DNA of 64,000 bases, from assembly GCF_001187725.1 (NCBI RefSeq), contig NZ_LGIQ01000005.1:929350-993349 (forward strand). The letters run 5' to 3'. Shown here one piece after another: positions 1 through 8,805 of the stretch. Source of the DNA: Brevibacillus reuszeri. Its GTDB lineage: Bacteria > Bacillota > Bacilli > Brevibacillales > Brevibacillaceae. Within the stretch, counting starts at the first letter, position 1. Every line of letters starts with the position of its first letter. Below the pieces are notes generated by a model. That model ran no database searches, had not been told where the DNA came from, and saw nothing but the letters and a program-made list of their open reading frames with translations. A program made the translations under genes and the position numbers.

Positions 1-1161
1 TATACTCGCCGTTTTCTGGCGGAGTGGTTTGGTGTGGAGAAGGAGCAATTTAAGGAACATCTCTATATAAAAGAAAACGAACAGGCGATTGACCACTTGT
101 TCCGTGTTTCGTCTGGCCTGGATTCGATGGTCATGGGAGAGACGCAAATTCTGGGACAGGTGCGGGATGCGTTTCTGCTGGCACAAGAACAGAAGACGAC
201 GGGCACCGTGTTCAATACGCTGTTCAAGCAAGCAATTACGTTTGCCAAGCGTGCGCATACCGAAACGGCAATCGGTCAAAATGCTGTTTCTGTCAGCTAT
301 GCGGCAGTTGAGCTCGGCAAAAAAATCTTTGGCTCCTTTGCGGGCAAATCTGTCCTGATTGTTGGAGCAGGCAAAATGAGCGAGCTGACGGCAAAGCATC
401 TGCATGCCAATGGCTCAGAGCACGTTGTGGTAGCAAACCGCACCTTGGAGCGGGCACAGCTGCTTGCTGAAAAATTCAAAGGTGACTCCTGTACGATGGA
501 GCAGCTGCCTGAGGCGCTGCTCGTGGCAGACGTCGTCATCAGCTCTACCGGGGCAAACGGCTACGTCCTGGGGAAGAAAGAGCTGGCTCCGATCATGAAG
601 CAGCGGAAGCATCGCCCGTTGTTCATGGTGGATATTGCTGTACCGCGTGACTTGAATCCAGACCTGCACGATCTTGATAACGTCTACCTGTACGATATCG
701 ACGATCTGGAAGGAATCGTTGCGAGCAACGTAGCTGAGCGTTCGCGTGAAGCAGAGCGATTGGATGTCATGATCGAGGAAGAGATCGTAGCTTTCACAAC
801 TTGGTATCAAACATTGGGAGTCGCGCCATTGATCGCAGCCTTGCGTGAAAAAGCATTGACGATCCAGGGTGAAGCGATGAAGAAGATCGAAAACAAGCTG
901 CCGAATCTTTCCGAAAGAGAGATTCATATCATCCGGAAAACGACCAAAGGAATTGTGAATCAACTGATGCATGATCCTGTGGTTCGACTAAAGGAAATGG
1001 CGGCAACCAAGCACGGGGAAGAGGTGCTCGATATTTTCTCCAAAATGTTTGCGTTGGAGGAAATTCTGGAGCGCACTGAGCAGGAAGCGATCTGGGCAGA
1101 CGACACGAAAAAACAGCTGTCCACTCGTGAGCAAGCATTGGTATCAAGAGTTAGAGAGTAA
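1..1161 (+). CDS. hemA: Glutamyl-tRNA reductase, 5' end outside window
   Basis: Catalyses NADPH-dependent reduction of glutamyl-tRNA to glutamate-1-semialdehyde, the first committed step of C5-pathway heme synthesis. The frame is open from base 1, so the gene enters from the left; 386 codons are visible and roughly 60-70 N-terminal residues, including the region of the catalytic cysteine, are missing. Visible signatures are SGLDSMVMGETQILGQ (nt ~115-165), the NADP-binding GAGKMSELTAKHL (nt ~364-402) and the C-terminal dimerisation helices. A GTG at 34 is internal and not the true start. It heads the hemAXCDBL operon. Confidence 0.97.
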   Translation, partial: YTRRFLAEWFGVEKEQFKEHLYIKENEQAIDHLFRVSSGLDSMVMGETQILGQVRDAFLLAQEQKTTGTVFNTLFKQAITFAKRAHTETAIGQNAVSVSYAAVELGKKIFGSFAGKSVLIVGAGKMSELTAKHLHANGSEHVVVANRTLERAQLLAEKFKGDSCTMEQLPEALLVADVVISSTGANGYVLGKKELAPIMKQRKHRPLFMVDIAVPRDLNPDLHDLDNVYLYDIDDLEGIVASNVAERSREAERLDVMIEEEIVAFTTWYQTLGVAPLIAALREKALTIQGEAMKKIENKLPNLSEREIHIIRKTTKGIVNQLMHDPVVRLKEMAATKHGEEVLDIFSKMFALEEILERTEQEAIWADDTKKQLSTREQALVSRVRE

Positions 1162-1222
1162 GCCATTTATAACATCTATATTCGCGACGAATAGATATCG
1201 ATAGAGAAAGAGGGGAGAATGC

Positions 1223-2041
1223 ATGGCCGAGGTGAGATGGATCTATGATCTGACGATCTTTCTCTACGCTGCAAGTGTTCTCTTCTATTTTAACGACTTC
1301 TTGCAGAGCAACCAGAAAGTCAATCGTCTGGCTTTCGGGTTGCTTGTTGTCGTTTGGGCCTTGCAAACCGTTTTTTTCGTCTCACAAACTGTCATGAAAG
1401 CCTATTTTCCTGTCATTACACTTTTTGAGACGCTCTTTTTTTATTCCTGGGTGCTAGTAAGCCTTTCGCTTGCTATTCACTATTTTTTTCGAATTGATTT
1501 GCTGGTATTTTTTACAAATATTATCGGGTTTGTCGTCCTTGTTATGTCTATGTTTATGCCGGAGACTCCGATTGTAGCCGTATCCAGTGTATTGAGCTCT
1601 GAGCTGCTTTTGACACATGTGACGCTCGCGATGTTCAGCTACGGGGCGTTTTCCCTCTCGATGATTTTTTCGTCGATGTATCTGCTACAGCATAAGATGC
1701 TGAAAGAGCGCCGCTGGTCGCCACTATTGCGCCGTCTGCCAAGTCTTGATCAGCTGGAGGGCTATGCGTATCGCATGAACATGCTGGGAGTGCCGATGCT
1801 GCTGCTCTCTATCGTACTAGGAATCATTTGGGGCAAGATGGTATTGCCAGAAAAATTCCTCTTGGATACAAAAGTCGTTCTTTCAGTGACGGTACTTGCC
1901 AGTTATTCTTTGTGGCTTTATCAAAGATACCGGGATACGGTGCAAAGGCGCAGACTGGCGCAATGGAACCTACTGGCGTTTTTACTTCTGCTCATTAACT
2001 TTTTGGGAGCAAATACTTATACATTTCACAGCTGGTGGTAA
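1223..2041 (+). CDS. hemX: HemX, CcsA-type cytochrome c assembly-like membrane protein
   Basis: A 272-residue integral membrane protein with about eight hydrophobic segments, resembling the CcsA/ResC cytochrome assembly family. In Bacillus subtilis HemX lies between hemA and hemC and lowers HemA abundance; that role here is inferred from position and family. The ATG at 1223 is preceded by GAGGGGAG at a good spacing. It lies 61 bases after hemA and 21 bases before hemC, inside the heme operon. Confidence 0.9.
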   Translation: MAEVRWIYDLTIFLYAASVLFYFNDFLQSNQKVNRLAFGLLVVVWALQTVFFVSQTVMKAYFPVITLFETLFFYSWVLVSLSLAIHYFFRIDLLVFFTNIIGFVVLVMSMFMPETPIVAVSSVLSSELLLTHVTLAMFSYGAFSLSMIFSSMYLLQHKMLKERRWSPLLRRLPSLDQLEGYAYRMNMLGVPMLLLSIVLGIIWGKMVLPEKFLLDTKVVLSVTVLASYSLWLYQRYRDTVQRRRLAQWNLLAFLLLLINFLGANTYTFHSWW

Positions 2042-2062
2042 CCGCTGTTTGAGGAGGCTGTC

Positions 2063-2992
2063 ATGGGAAACTGGAAAGTGGGAACACGCCGCAGCAATCT
2101 GGCGCTTACCCAGACAAATTGGGTCGTCGATCAACTGAAAGGACTTGCGCCTGAGGCTGATTTTGAATTGCATGAAATCGTGACAAAAGGAGATCGCATT
2201 CTGGATGTAACGCTGTCCAAGGTAGGCGGAAAAGGGCTGTTCGTAAAAGAAATCGAGCAATCTCTTTTTGACAAAGAGACGGATTTTGCGGTTCACAGCT
2301 GTAAAGACATGCCATCTGAGCTACCGGAAGGATTGGTCATCGGGGCGATTCCGAAGCGTGTTGATCCACGTGACGTACTGCTGTCCAAGGACGGCAAGAC
2401 GCTGGATGAATTGCCAGAGGGAGCACTTGTTGGCACAAGCAGCCTGCGCCGCTCTGCACAAATTTTGGCGCATCGCCCGGACATTCAAATCGAATCCCTG
2501 CGCGGAAATATCGATACACGCGTGCGTAAACTGGAAGAAGGCAATTTTGATGCAATCATTCTGGCTGCGGCAGGACTTGAGCGCGTAAATTTCGAAGGAG
2601 AGATCGCGCAATTTTTGCCGGTAGAGATCAGCTTGCCGGCAGTAGGTCAGGGTGCTCTCGCCATCGAATGTCGTGCAGATGACAAAGAGATGCTGGCTCT
2701 TTTGAAGCGCATTGACCATGAGCCTACCCGTAGAGCAGTGACAGCAGAACGCAGCTTCCTGCACAAGCTCCAGGGCGGCTGTCAGGTCCCAATCGGCGCA
2801 TATGCTACTGTGGCAGAAGACAATCTGATTACCTTGACGGGAATGGTTGGTTCGCCTGATGGCAAGCAGTTGTTTAAAAATACTGCTACTGGCAACGATC
2901 CGCTGGCACTTGGTATCCAGGTAGCCGAAGCATTGCTCGCGCAAGGTGCAGGAGAGGTTCTGGAGCAAGTACTGCGGGAGAATCAGCAATGA
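2063..2992 (+). CDS. hemC: Porphobilinogen deaminase (hydroxymethylbilane synthase)
   Basis: Polymerises four porphobilinogens into hydroxymethylbilane in the cytosol. The 309-residue length is normal. It starts with GTRRSNLAL and has FVKEIEQSL, the [14 protein letters not shown] motif, and [11 protein letters not shown], in which Cys240 is expected to carry the dipyrromethane cofactor. GAGGAGG precedes the ATG. Its stop overlaps the hemD start by four bases (ATGA), indicating translational coupling. Confidence 0.98.
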   Translation: MGNWKVGTRRSNLALTQTNWVVDQLKGLAPEADFELHEIVTKGDRILDVTLSKVGGKGLFVKEIEQSLFDKETDFAVHSCKDMPSELPEGLVIGAIPKRVDPRDVLLSKDGKTLDELPEGALVGTSSLRRSAQILAHRPDIQIESLRGNIDTRVRKLEEGNFDAIILAAAGLERVNFEGEIAQFLPVEISLPAVGQGALAIECRADDKEMLALLKRIDHEPTRRAVTAERSFLHKLQGGCQVPIGAYATVAEDNLITLTGMVGSPDGKQLFKNTATGNDPLALGIQVAEALLAQGAGEVLEQVLRENQQ

Positions 2993-3801
2993 CAATTACT
3001 GGGTCCCGCGGGGCATTATCCGGCAAGCGCATTATGGTGACGCGAGCGAAAAGCCAGGTGCGGGAGCTGGTAGAGAAAATTGAGCATTTTGGTGGAGAAG
3101 CATATGCCTTTCCCCTTTTAAAAATGGTGCCGCCAAGTGATACCAGCAAGCTGGATAAAACGATCAGACAGCTTGGCACCTATGACTGGATCGTTTTCAC
3201 GAGTGTGAATGGGGTGCGCTTTTTTCTTGAGCGAATGAAGATGCTGGGTGTCGGTTTGGACGCAATCACAAGCAAGCTGGCTGCGGTGGGTCCCAAGACA
3301 GCAGAGGTACTCATCGCCGAGGGACTGAGCGTAGAAGTAATTCCGTCAGATTACGTGGCGGAGGGACTTTTATCCCGTCTCCATGACCAGCTGCTTCCAG
3401 GGCAGCGGGTATTATTGCCGCGGGCTGACATTGCTCGCAAATTGCTGCCCAAAGAGCTGGCGGAGCTTGGGATGGATGTTACAGAGGTAGATGTGTATCA
3501 TACGGTCATTGATGCACAACTGGCTCCAGAAGCTGCTTCGCAAATCCAGCAAGGCAAAATCGATGTTATTTTGTTCACCAGCTCATCAACGGTGACGCAT
3601 TTTGTTTCTGCGCTGGCGCCGTTCGAGGCTCCGGGCTGGCTTGATCAGGTACGGATTGCCTGTATCGGGCCAATTACTGCAGAAACAGCACGACAACATG
3701 GACTAGTTGTTCAAGTAGTTGCAAGCGAGTATACGGTAGATGGTTTACTAGATGCTTTGATAGAGAATCTGGGAGGGAACTCACATGGCACAAACATTTG
3801 A
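2989..3801 (+). CDS. hemD: Uroporphyrinogen-III synthase
   Basis: Cyclises hydroxymethylbilane with inversion of ring D to give uroporphyrinogen III. The 270 residues show the typical two-lobed, weakly conserved HemD pattern: an early [19 protein letters not shown] in the first lobe, a VGPKTAE turn, and [11 protein letters not shown] in the second lobe. Identification rests partly on its place between hemC and hemB. It overlaps hemC by 4 bases and hemB by 17 bases. Confidence 0.95.
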   Translation: MTITGSRGALSGKRIMVTRAKSQVRELVEKIEHFGGEAYAFPLLKMVPPSDTSKLDKTIRQLGTYDWIVFTSVNGVRFFLERMKMLGVGLDAITSKLAAVGPKTAEVLIAEGLSVEVIPSDYVAEGLLSRLHDQLLPGQRVLLPRADIARKLLPKELAELGMDVTEVDVYHTVIDAQLAPEAASQIQQGKIDVILFTSSSTVTHFVSALAPFEAPGWLDQVRIACIGPITAETARQHGLVVQVVASEYTVDGLLDALIENLGGNSHGTNI

Positions 3802-4762
3802 TCGTCATCGCCGCCTTCGTTCCAGTGCGGCAATGCGCAACCTCGTTCGGGAAAATCATATTCGCATGGATGACTTGATTTATCCGTTGTTTGTAGTAGA
3901 AGGTACCGACATCAAAAATGAAATTTCATCGATGCCAGGTGTTTATCAGTTCTCTTTGGACCGTTTGGCTGAGGAAATGAAAGAAATTGCGGAAGCAGGC
4001 ATTCAGTCTGTGCTGATGTTTGGTATTCCGGATCATAAGGATGCTTGTGGCACTGAAGCATACAATGACGATGCCATTACGCAGCAGGCGATTCGCCAGA
4101 TCAAGGAAGCTTACCCGGATATGGTCGTGATCGCAGACACTTGTCTGTGTGAATACACCGATCATGGACACTGTGGCGTACTGCATGGACATGATGTGAA
4201 CAATGACGAGACGTTAAAGCTGCTCGGCATGACCGCTGTATCCCAAGCGAAAGCAGGCGCGGACATTATCGCTCCTTCCAACATGATGGACGGATTTGTC
4301 ATTGCGATTCGCGAAGCGCTGGATGAAGCAGGCTATCAGCATATTCCGATCATGTCCTACGCAGTGAAATACGCGTCTTCCTTCTACGGTCCTTTCCGTG
4401 AAGCTGCATGTTCGACGCCACAGTTTGGCGATCGCAAAAGCTACCAAATGGATGCTTCCAATGCTCGTGAAGGACTGCGCGAAGCCGCTTCGGATGTAAA
4501 GGAGGGCGCAGACTTTTTGATCGTGAAGCCAGGTCTTGCCTTCATGGATATGGTCCTGCGCCTTCGTGAAAACTTTAATCTGCCAATCGTGGCGTACAAT
4601 GTAAGTGCGGAGTACTCCATGGTCAAGGCAGCTGCGCAAAATGGCTGGATTGATGAACAACGCATCGTGATGGAAACACTGGTTGGCTTCAAGCGCGCTG
4701 GTGCTGATTTGATCATTACCTATCATGCCAAAGATGTGGCAAAATGGCTGCGGGGTGAGTAG
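3785..4762 (+). CDS. hemB: Delta-aminolevulinic acid dehydratase (porphobilinogen synthase)
   Basis: Condenses two 5-aminolevulinate molecules to porphobilinogen. It has 325 residues, the usual length. The cysteine-rich zinc site [14 protein letters not shown] is present, so this should be a zinc-dependent enzyme. The two Schiff-base lysines are Lys195 (in [16 protein letters not shown]) and Lys248 (in [12 protein letters not shown]). The start codon lies inside the 3' end of hemD, after GGGAGGGA, and hemL follows after three bases. Confidence 0.98.
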   Translation: MAQTFDRHRRLRSSAAMRNLVRENHIRMDDLIYPLFVVEGTDIKNEISSMPGVYQFSLDRLAEEMKEIAEAGIQSVLMFGIPDHKDACGTEAYNDDAITQQAIRQIKEAYPDMVVIADTCLCEYTDHGHCGVLHGHDVNNDETLKLLGMTAVSQAKAGADIIAPSNMMDGFVIAIREALDEAGYQHIPIMSYAVKYASSFYGPFREAACSTPQFGDRKSYQMDASNAREGLREAASDVKEGADFLIVKPGLAFMDMVLRLRENFNLPIVAYNVSAEYSMVKAAAQNGWIDEQRIVMETLVGFKRAGADLIITYHAKDVAKWLRGE

Positions 4763-4765
4763 AAG

Positions 4766-6049
4766 ATGAATCGTGAAAAATCCACTCAATATTTTGCAGA
4801 AGCACAAACGTACATACCAGGTGGTGTGAACAGCCCGGTTCGTGCATTTAAAAGTGTGGGCGGCAACCCGGTCTACATTTCCAAAGGGGAAGGCTCTCGC
4901 ATTTTCGATGTGGATGGAAATAGCTACATCGATTACATCGGTTCTTGGGGACCGTTGATCCTCGGTCACGCTCATCCAAAGGTACTGGCTGCCATCACAG
5001 AAGTGGCGGCATTGGGAACCAGCTTTGGTGCCCCGACTTACCGGGAAACAGAAATGGCAAAGCTCGTCTGTGAAATCGTCCCGTCTGTTGAAGTCGTGCG
5101 TATGGTAAACTCGGGAACAGAAGCTACGATGAGCGCACTGCGCTTGGCACGCGGCTACACAAAGCGCAACAAGATCATGAAATTCGAAGGCTGCTACCAC
5201 GGGCATGCAGACAGCTTGCTGATCAAGGCTGGCTCCGGCGTAGCGACACTGGGTCTGCCGGATAGTCCTGGCGTACCAGAAGGAACGGCACTGAACACGA
5301 TTACGGTGCCATATAATGATCTGGAGAGTGTAAAGCTCGCTTTTGAAAACTACGGTGATGATTTGGCAGCAGTCATCGTTGAACCGATTGGTGGCAATAT
5401 GGGAGTCGTACCTCCACAGCCTGGCTTCCTCGAAGGCTTGCGGGCAATCACCGAACAGTACGGAAGCTTGCTGATATTTGATGAGGTCATGACAGGCTTT
5501 CGCGTTGCATTGGGTGGAGCACAGCAATTGTTTGGCATTACCCCTGACCTGACAACAATGGGAAAAGTAATCGGTGGCGGTTTGCCTGTTGGTGCGTACG
5601 GCGGAAAACGGGAGATCATGCAGCAGGTTGCTCCGGCTGGTCCTATCTATCAGGCAGGTACACTTTCCGGGAACCCGCTCGCTATGGCGGCTGGCTTGGC
5701 TACGCTGCAAGAGCTCAGCAAGCCAGGTACTTATGAGCAACTGGAAAAGCTGTCAGCAAGACTCGGTGAGGGCCTCGCTGACAATGCTACAAAGCTTGGG
5801 ATCCCACACACCATGAATCGTATTGGTTCGATGGTCTGCCTGTTCTTTACAGACACGCCAGTCATCAACTACGAAACAGCGAAAACTGCTGATTTGGAGC
5901 GCTTCTCCGCGTATTTCAGCCACTTGCTGGATGGCGGCATCATGATTCCACCGTCTCAGTTCGAGGGAATGTTTGTTTCCTTGGCGCATACAGAAGAAGA
6001 CATCGAGCGGACCATTGAGGCGAGCTACAATGCAATGAAAAAGCTGTAA
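4766..6049 (+). CDS. hemL: Glutamate-1-semialdehyde 2,1-aminomutase
   Basis: A PLP enzyme that converts glutamate-1-semialdehyde to 5-aminolevulinate. It is 427 residues long. Class III aminotransferase signatures include [10 protein letters not shown], the substrate/PLP region [27 protein letters not shown], and [18 protein letters not shown], where Lys267 is the expected Schiff-base residue. It ends the first heme operon: a strong hairpin and U-run follow 17 bases after the stop. Confidence 0.97.
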   Translation: MNREKSTQYFAEAQTYIPGGVNSPVRAFKSVGGNPVYISKGEGSRIFDVDGNSYIDYIGSWGPLILGHAHPKVLAAITEVAALGTSFGAPTYRETEMAKLVCEIVPSVEVVRMVNSGTEATMSALRLARGYTKRNKIMKFEGCYHGHADSLLIKAGSGVATLGLPDSPGVPEGTALNTITVPYNDLESVKLAFENYGDDLAAVIVEPIGGNMGVVPPQPGFLEGLRAITEQYGSLLIFDEVMTGFRVALGGAQQLFGITPDLTTMGKVIGGGLPVGAYGGKREIMQQVAPAGPIYQAGTLSGNPLAMAAGLATLQELSKPGTYEQLEKLSARLGEGLADNATKLGIPHTMNRIGSMVCLFFTDTPVINYETAKTADLERFSAYFSHLLDGGIMIPPSQFEGMFVSLAHTEEDIERTIEASYNAMKKL

Positions 6050-6066
6050 AACGAGATGAACTTTTG

Positions 6067-6100
6067 AACACCTCCTCGACTTGATCAGGAGGTGTTTTTA
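6067..6100 (+). terminator. Terminator after hemL
   Basis: AACACCTCCT pairs with AGGAGGTGTT across a 10-base loop, followed by a T-run. This closes the hemAXCDBL transcript. Confidence 0.9.
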
Positions 6101-6167
6101 CTATTCAACCCATGCCTTTTTTTCAGGCGCCGGTTTTAGGAGAGCTTTACAGAAAAAAAGGATTTTT

Positions 6168-6196
6168 TTGTAAGGAATTTTTTTGATTATGATAAT
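6168..6196 (+). promoter_or_regulatory. Candidate SigA promoter for the GyrI-like gene
   Basis: TTGTAA at 6168-6173 and GATAAT at 6191-6196 are separated by 17 bases, 60 bases before the start codon. It is a plausible vegetative promoter, judged by eye. Confidence 0.5.
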
Positions 6197-6256
6197 ATGG
6201 AATCCAGGTGGTCCATTCTGGGACAGACCGTATTTTCGATGATGAGGTGAGCGAAA

Positions 6257-6733
6257 ATGGAAGGGACAATCGTGACAGTTCCACAAAAGCATTTTATTGG
6301 TCTTAGCTTCTCAGGCACTTTTCCGATGCTCGTAGAGTTCATGCCAAAGCTTTGGGCAACATTTTTGCAGCGTCAGCAAGAAATTCCTCATGTGATACAC
6401 CCAGAGCTCCGCTACGATTTCAGTGACGAAAATTTTGAACATCGCATGTATACCGAATACATCGTTGTCGAGGTGGAGCGGTTTGAGCAGATCCCGCCAG
6501 GTATGGTCGGCTTTACTGTCCCTGAAAGAACCTACGCTCGTTTTACGCACACAGGGCCAATGGAGCAGGTACAAGACACTTATCAACAGCTATTTGCCTG
6601 GTTGCATAAGAACGGCCATCAACAAAATGAGCAGGCTGTGCGCATGGAACGCTACGATGAGCGATACGTCCCGACTGTTCATGAAGCAACTCGCATGGAA
6701 AATACGTATGAGATTTTTATTCCACTCCGATAA
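6257..6733 (+). CDS. GyrI-like / AraC effector-binding domain protein
   Basis: A free-standing 158-residue protein of the GyrI-like small-molecule-binding fold, the domain found at the C-terminus of AraC/MerR multidrug regulators and in integron-associated effector-binding proteins. No DNA-binding domain is present, so it is likely a ligand-binding or sequestering protein. Typical features are the strand YIVVEVERFEQIP, the IPPGMVGFTVPERTYARFTHTGPM segment (read in two pieces) and the end MENTYEIFIPLR. GAGGTGA precedes the ATG. It is monocistronic, between a candidate promoter and a terminator-like hairpin. The ligand is unknown. Confidence 0.75.
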   Translation: MEGTIVTVPQKHFIGLSFSGTFPMLVEFMPKLWATFLQRQQEIPHVIHPELRYDFSDENFEHRMYTEYIVVEVERFEQIPPGMVGFTVPERTYARFTHTGPMEQVQDTYQQLFAWLHKNGHQQNEQAVRMERYDERYVPTVHEATRMENTYEIFIPLR

Positions 6734-6747
6734 ACGCCTGCCTAGTG

Positions 6748-6780
6748 AGCACCTCTTTTTTTAGAAATCGAGGTGCTGTT
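6748..6780 (+). terminator. Hairpin after the GyrI-like gene
   Basis: AGCACCTC (6748-6755) pairs with GAGGTGCT (6770-6777). The T-run lies mainly in the loop and after the stem, so termination may be partial or bidirectional. Confidence 0.55.
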
Positions 6781-6850
6781 TGCTCTCCTTTTCATCCTTT
6801 TGCCCCCCCTCCATATAATAACTAAGAAACGAGGGAGGAGATGGACAAGG

Positions 6851-7663
6851 GTGGGCAGAGGGCGATGGAGATATCGCAAGCTTTTTCGCAAACGGTATGG
6901 CCGCATAATTTGGCTGGTTATCAAACGCAACGGGCAAAAAGGATTTTTTAAGTTTCCCGTTCAAAAGAAGCAGCGCAGGGAACATCGTATACTTGTCGCA
7001 AACGAGTATATAGCAGCTGCCCTTGCAAAAAGCGTCGGTCTTCCGGTGGCAAAAGTAAAGCAGGTCACGGTCAGAGGATCCAGGGGAATTCGACGAAGGG
7101 GACTGCTCTCGCAAAAAGCTAGCGCGAACAAAGTCATTCCGTGGAAAAAGGCGAAAAAGAGAGTATATCGGAAGCCGCAAAAGAAAGTTAAAAAAGCAGA
7201 CTTGCTTGCACGAATCGTTGCTTTTGATGCTTGGATTATGAATCCGGACCGAAACAATCGCAATTTGATTTTATACCGTAAGAAATCAGCGAAGCACTAC
7301 AAATGGTACCTCATTGACCATGGGATCGCTGTGTTTGGAAAGCCGAGCAGATGGAGCCTGCGCAAGGCAAAAAGGAAATTCCGAAAAAAGAAAGCTTACA
7401 AATTTACGATGCATTCTGGCAGCAAGAAAAAGCAACGGATTCCGAAGGGACTCGAGCGCTTTACGTTAGACAATCGGAAATCCTTTGATAAGATGGTCAA
7501 AAAAATTAAGAAGCTGCCTAATTCCGTCATACGCAAGGCTGTTAAAAAAGTACCCAAAGGCTGTCTGCGGAGAGCGGAAAGAAAATTTATTACGAAAGTA
7601 TTGATCCATCGCAAGAAGCAAATTAAGAAAATTGTGAAGCGAATTTCCAAGCGTTTTAAGTAG
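6851..7663 (+). CDS. Very basic HipA-like kinase-fold protein
   Basis: About 270 residues, of which roughly a third are Lys or Arg by my count, with only about ten acidic residues. Despite this, the core resembles small HipA-family Ser/Thr kinases: HRILVANEYIAAALAKSVGL (lysine/glutamate helix region), a catalytic-loop-like WIMNPDRNNRNLIL in the NxDRxxxN pattern, and a metal-binding-loop-like YLIDHG. The likely start is GTG 6851 after GAGGGAGGAG. An in-frame GTG at 6773 is upstream but lies inside the preceding hairpin and lacks a ribosome binding site. No HipB-like antitoxin is adjacent. Kinase activity, and whether the basic surface binds nucleic acid or an acidic polymer, are inference. Confidence 0.65.
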   Translation: MGRGRWRYRKLFRKRYGRIIWLVIKRNGQKGFFKFPVQKKQRREHRILVANEYIAAALAKSVGLPVAKVKQVTVRGSRGIRRRGLLSQKASANKVIPWKKAKKRVYRKPQKKVKKADLLARIVAFDAWIMNPDRNNRNLILYRKKSAKHYKWYLIDHGIAVFGKPSRWSLRKAKRKFRKKKAYKFTMHSGSKKKQRIPKGLERFTLDNRKSFDKMVKKIKKLPNSVIRKAVKKVPKGCLRRAERKFITKVLIHRKKQIKKIVKRISKRFK

Positions 7664-7925
7664 GGGGGAGAATAGAGGAGGAGACCGCGTCTCTTTTACG
7701 GTAGAGGTCGCTCACTGCAAAGAAACGCTTCCACGGCTTTCACGATGGCTTTGAGAGCTTTCTATACGCACGAATAAGAATATCAGCCTACTATTCTTCT
7801 GGGGAGGATGCTTCAGTACAGTCGGTGACTGTTGGTAGACAAGCCTAAACAGGGGATACGACTGGTTTAATGGTGAGCATCAGAGGGCACCATTTTGAAC
7901 AAGACGATGAAAGGAAGATGGACAG
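7664..7925. other. 262-base intergenic region with several short hairpins and a tiny ORF
   Basis: No conventional gene is visible. Inverted repeats include GAGAC/GTCTC (7681-7693), AGAATA/TATTCT (7778-7798 area), ACAGTC-GGT-GACTGT (7818-7832) and AATGGTG/CACCATT (7869-7894 area). A 19-codon ORF (ATG 7870, stop 7927-7929) overlaps the hydrolase start in ATGA fashion but lacks a clear Shine-Dalgarno. I recognise no known riboswitch family. Confidence 0.35.
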
Positions 7926-8717
7926 ATGATGAAATTCGCAGAACTCAAAAATGGACAGAAAATCGCTTATGTTGAGGAAGGGAAGGGCGAAGCGGTTATT
8001 TTGCTGCATGGCTTTTGTGGCAGCTCAGGGTATTGGAAGAAAGTAATGCCGCAGCTTGCAGAGTCCCATCATGTAATCGCGGTCGATTTGCGTGGTCACG
8101 GAGCCAGTCTGGCCCCTGATGAGCCTTACACAATGGAGCGGTTTGCAGAGGATATAGCCCTGTTTATCGATGAGCTTGGCTTGCCGCGTGTTCATTTGTT
8201 TGGTCACTCTCTGGGGGGATACGTGACCCTGGCGTTCGCAGAAAAATATGCGGACAAGCTGGAGAGCTTTGGCTTGATCCACTCGACCTCGTATCCGGAT
8301 GATGAAGCAGCCAAGGAAAATCGAGACAAAGGGGCGACGAGTATTCGCGAAAACGGAATCGAGCCGTTCATAAAAGCGCTGGTTCCCAAGCTGTTTGCAA
8401 AAGGCCATGTAGCGACGTTGCCAGAGGAAGTGCAGATGACAAAAGAGATCGGGCTATCGACGATTCCGATTGGCGCAATCAATACGCTTCGAGGCATGCG
8501 TGATCGGGCAGATCGTACACATGTGCTCAGGGAAACCAGCATCCCTGTGCTTTTGGTCGCAGGTACAGAGGATCAGGTTATACCAGCTGAAAAGACATTC
8601 GCAGTTCAAGGCGAGAAAATCAAGCAGGTGCTGCTGCAAAACGTGGGGCATATGGGGATGCTTGAGGCGCCTCGTGAAATGGCTGAAGAAATCCGTGCCT
8701 TTTTAAGAAAGAGTTAA
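7926..8717 (+). CDS. Alpha/beta hydrolase
   Basis: A 263-residue alpha/beta-hydrolase-fold enzyme of the menH/haloperoxidase-like type. The oxyanion segment ILLHGFCGSSGYW is followed by VDLRGHGAS, the nucleophile elbow LFGHSLGGYV (Ser in GHSLGG), the acid region VAGTEDQVIP and the catalytic histidine in NVGHMGMLEAP, so the Ser-Asp-His triad is complete. AAAGGAAG precedes tandem ATG codons at 7926 and 7929. The substrate cannot be told from the sequence. It is flanked upstream by the unexplained region 7664-7925. Confidence 0.85.
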   Translation: MMKFAELKNGQKIAYVEEGKGEAVILLHGFCGSSGYWKKVMPQLAESHHVIAVDLRGHGASLAPDEPYTMERFAEDIALFIDELGLPRVHLFGHSLGGYVTLAFAEKYADKLESFGLIHSTSYPDDEAAKENRDKGATSIRENGIEPFIKALVPKLFAKGHVATLPEEVQMTKEIGLSTIPIGAINTLRGMRDRADRTHVLRETSIPVLLVAGTEDQVIPAEKTFAVQGEKIKQVLLQNVGHMGMLEAPREMAEEIRAFLRKS

Positions 8718-8747
8718 TGAAAACAACACCATCGTACTAGAAATATT

Positions 8748-8756
8748 TGCTATAAT
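8748..8756 (+). promoter_or_regulatory. Extended -10 promoter for the UshA-type gene
   Basis: TGCTATAAT is a perfect extended -10 element 50 bases before the start codon; no good -35 is visible, which fits an extended -10 promoter. Confidence 0.55.
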
Positions 8757-8805
8757 AGACGAGGTATTCTATCAATTTATACATAAAAGAGAGGGGAAAT
8801 TCTAC

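Noticed and set aside
4214..5740. 508-codon minus-strand open frame opposite hemB and hemL
   Set aside because: It lies wholly antisense to two clearly identified genes, has no ribosome binding site and its translation is a Cys/His-rich mix without domain logic; it is a codon-bias shadow.
6841..6950. 35-codon ORF from ATG 6841 after GAGGGAGGAG
   Set aside because: It overlaps the start of the basic kinase gene in another frame, and the ATG directly abuts the ribosome binding site, which fits GTG 6851 better.
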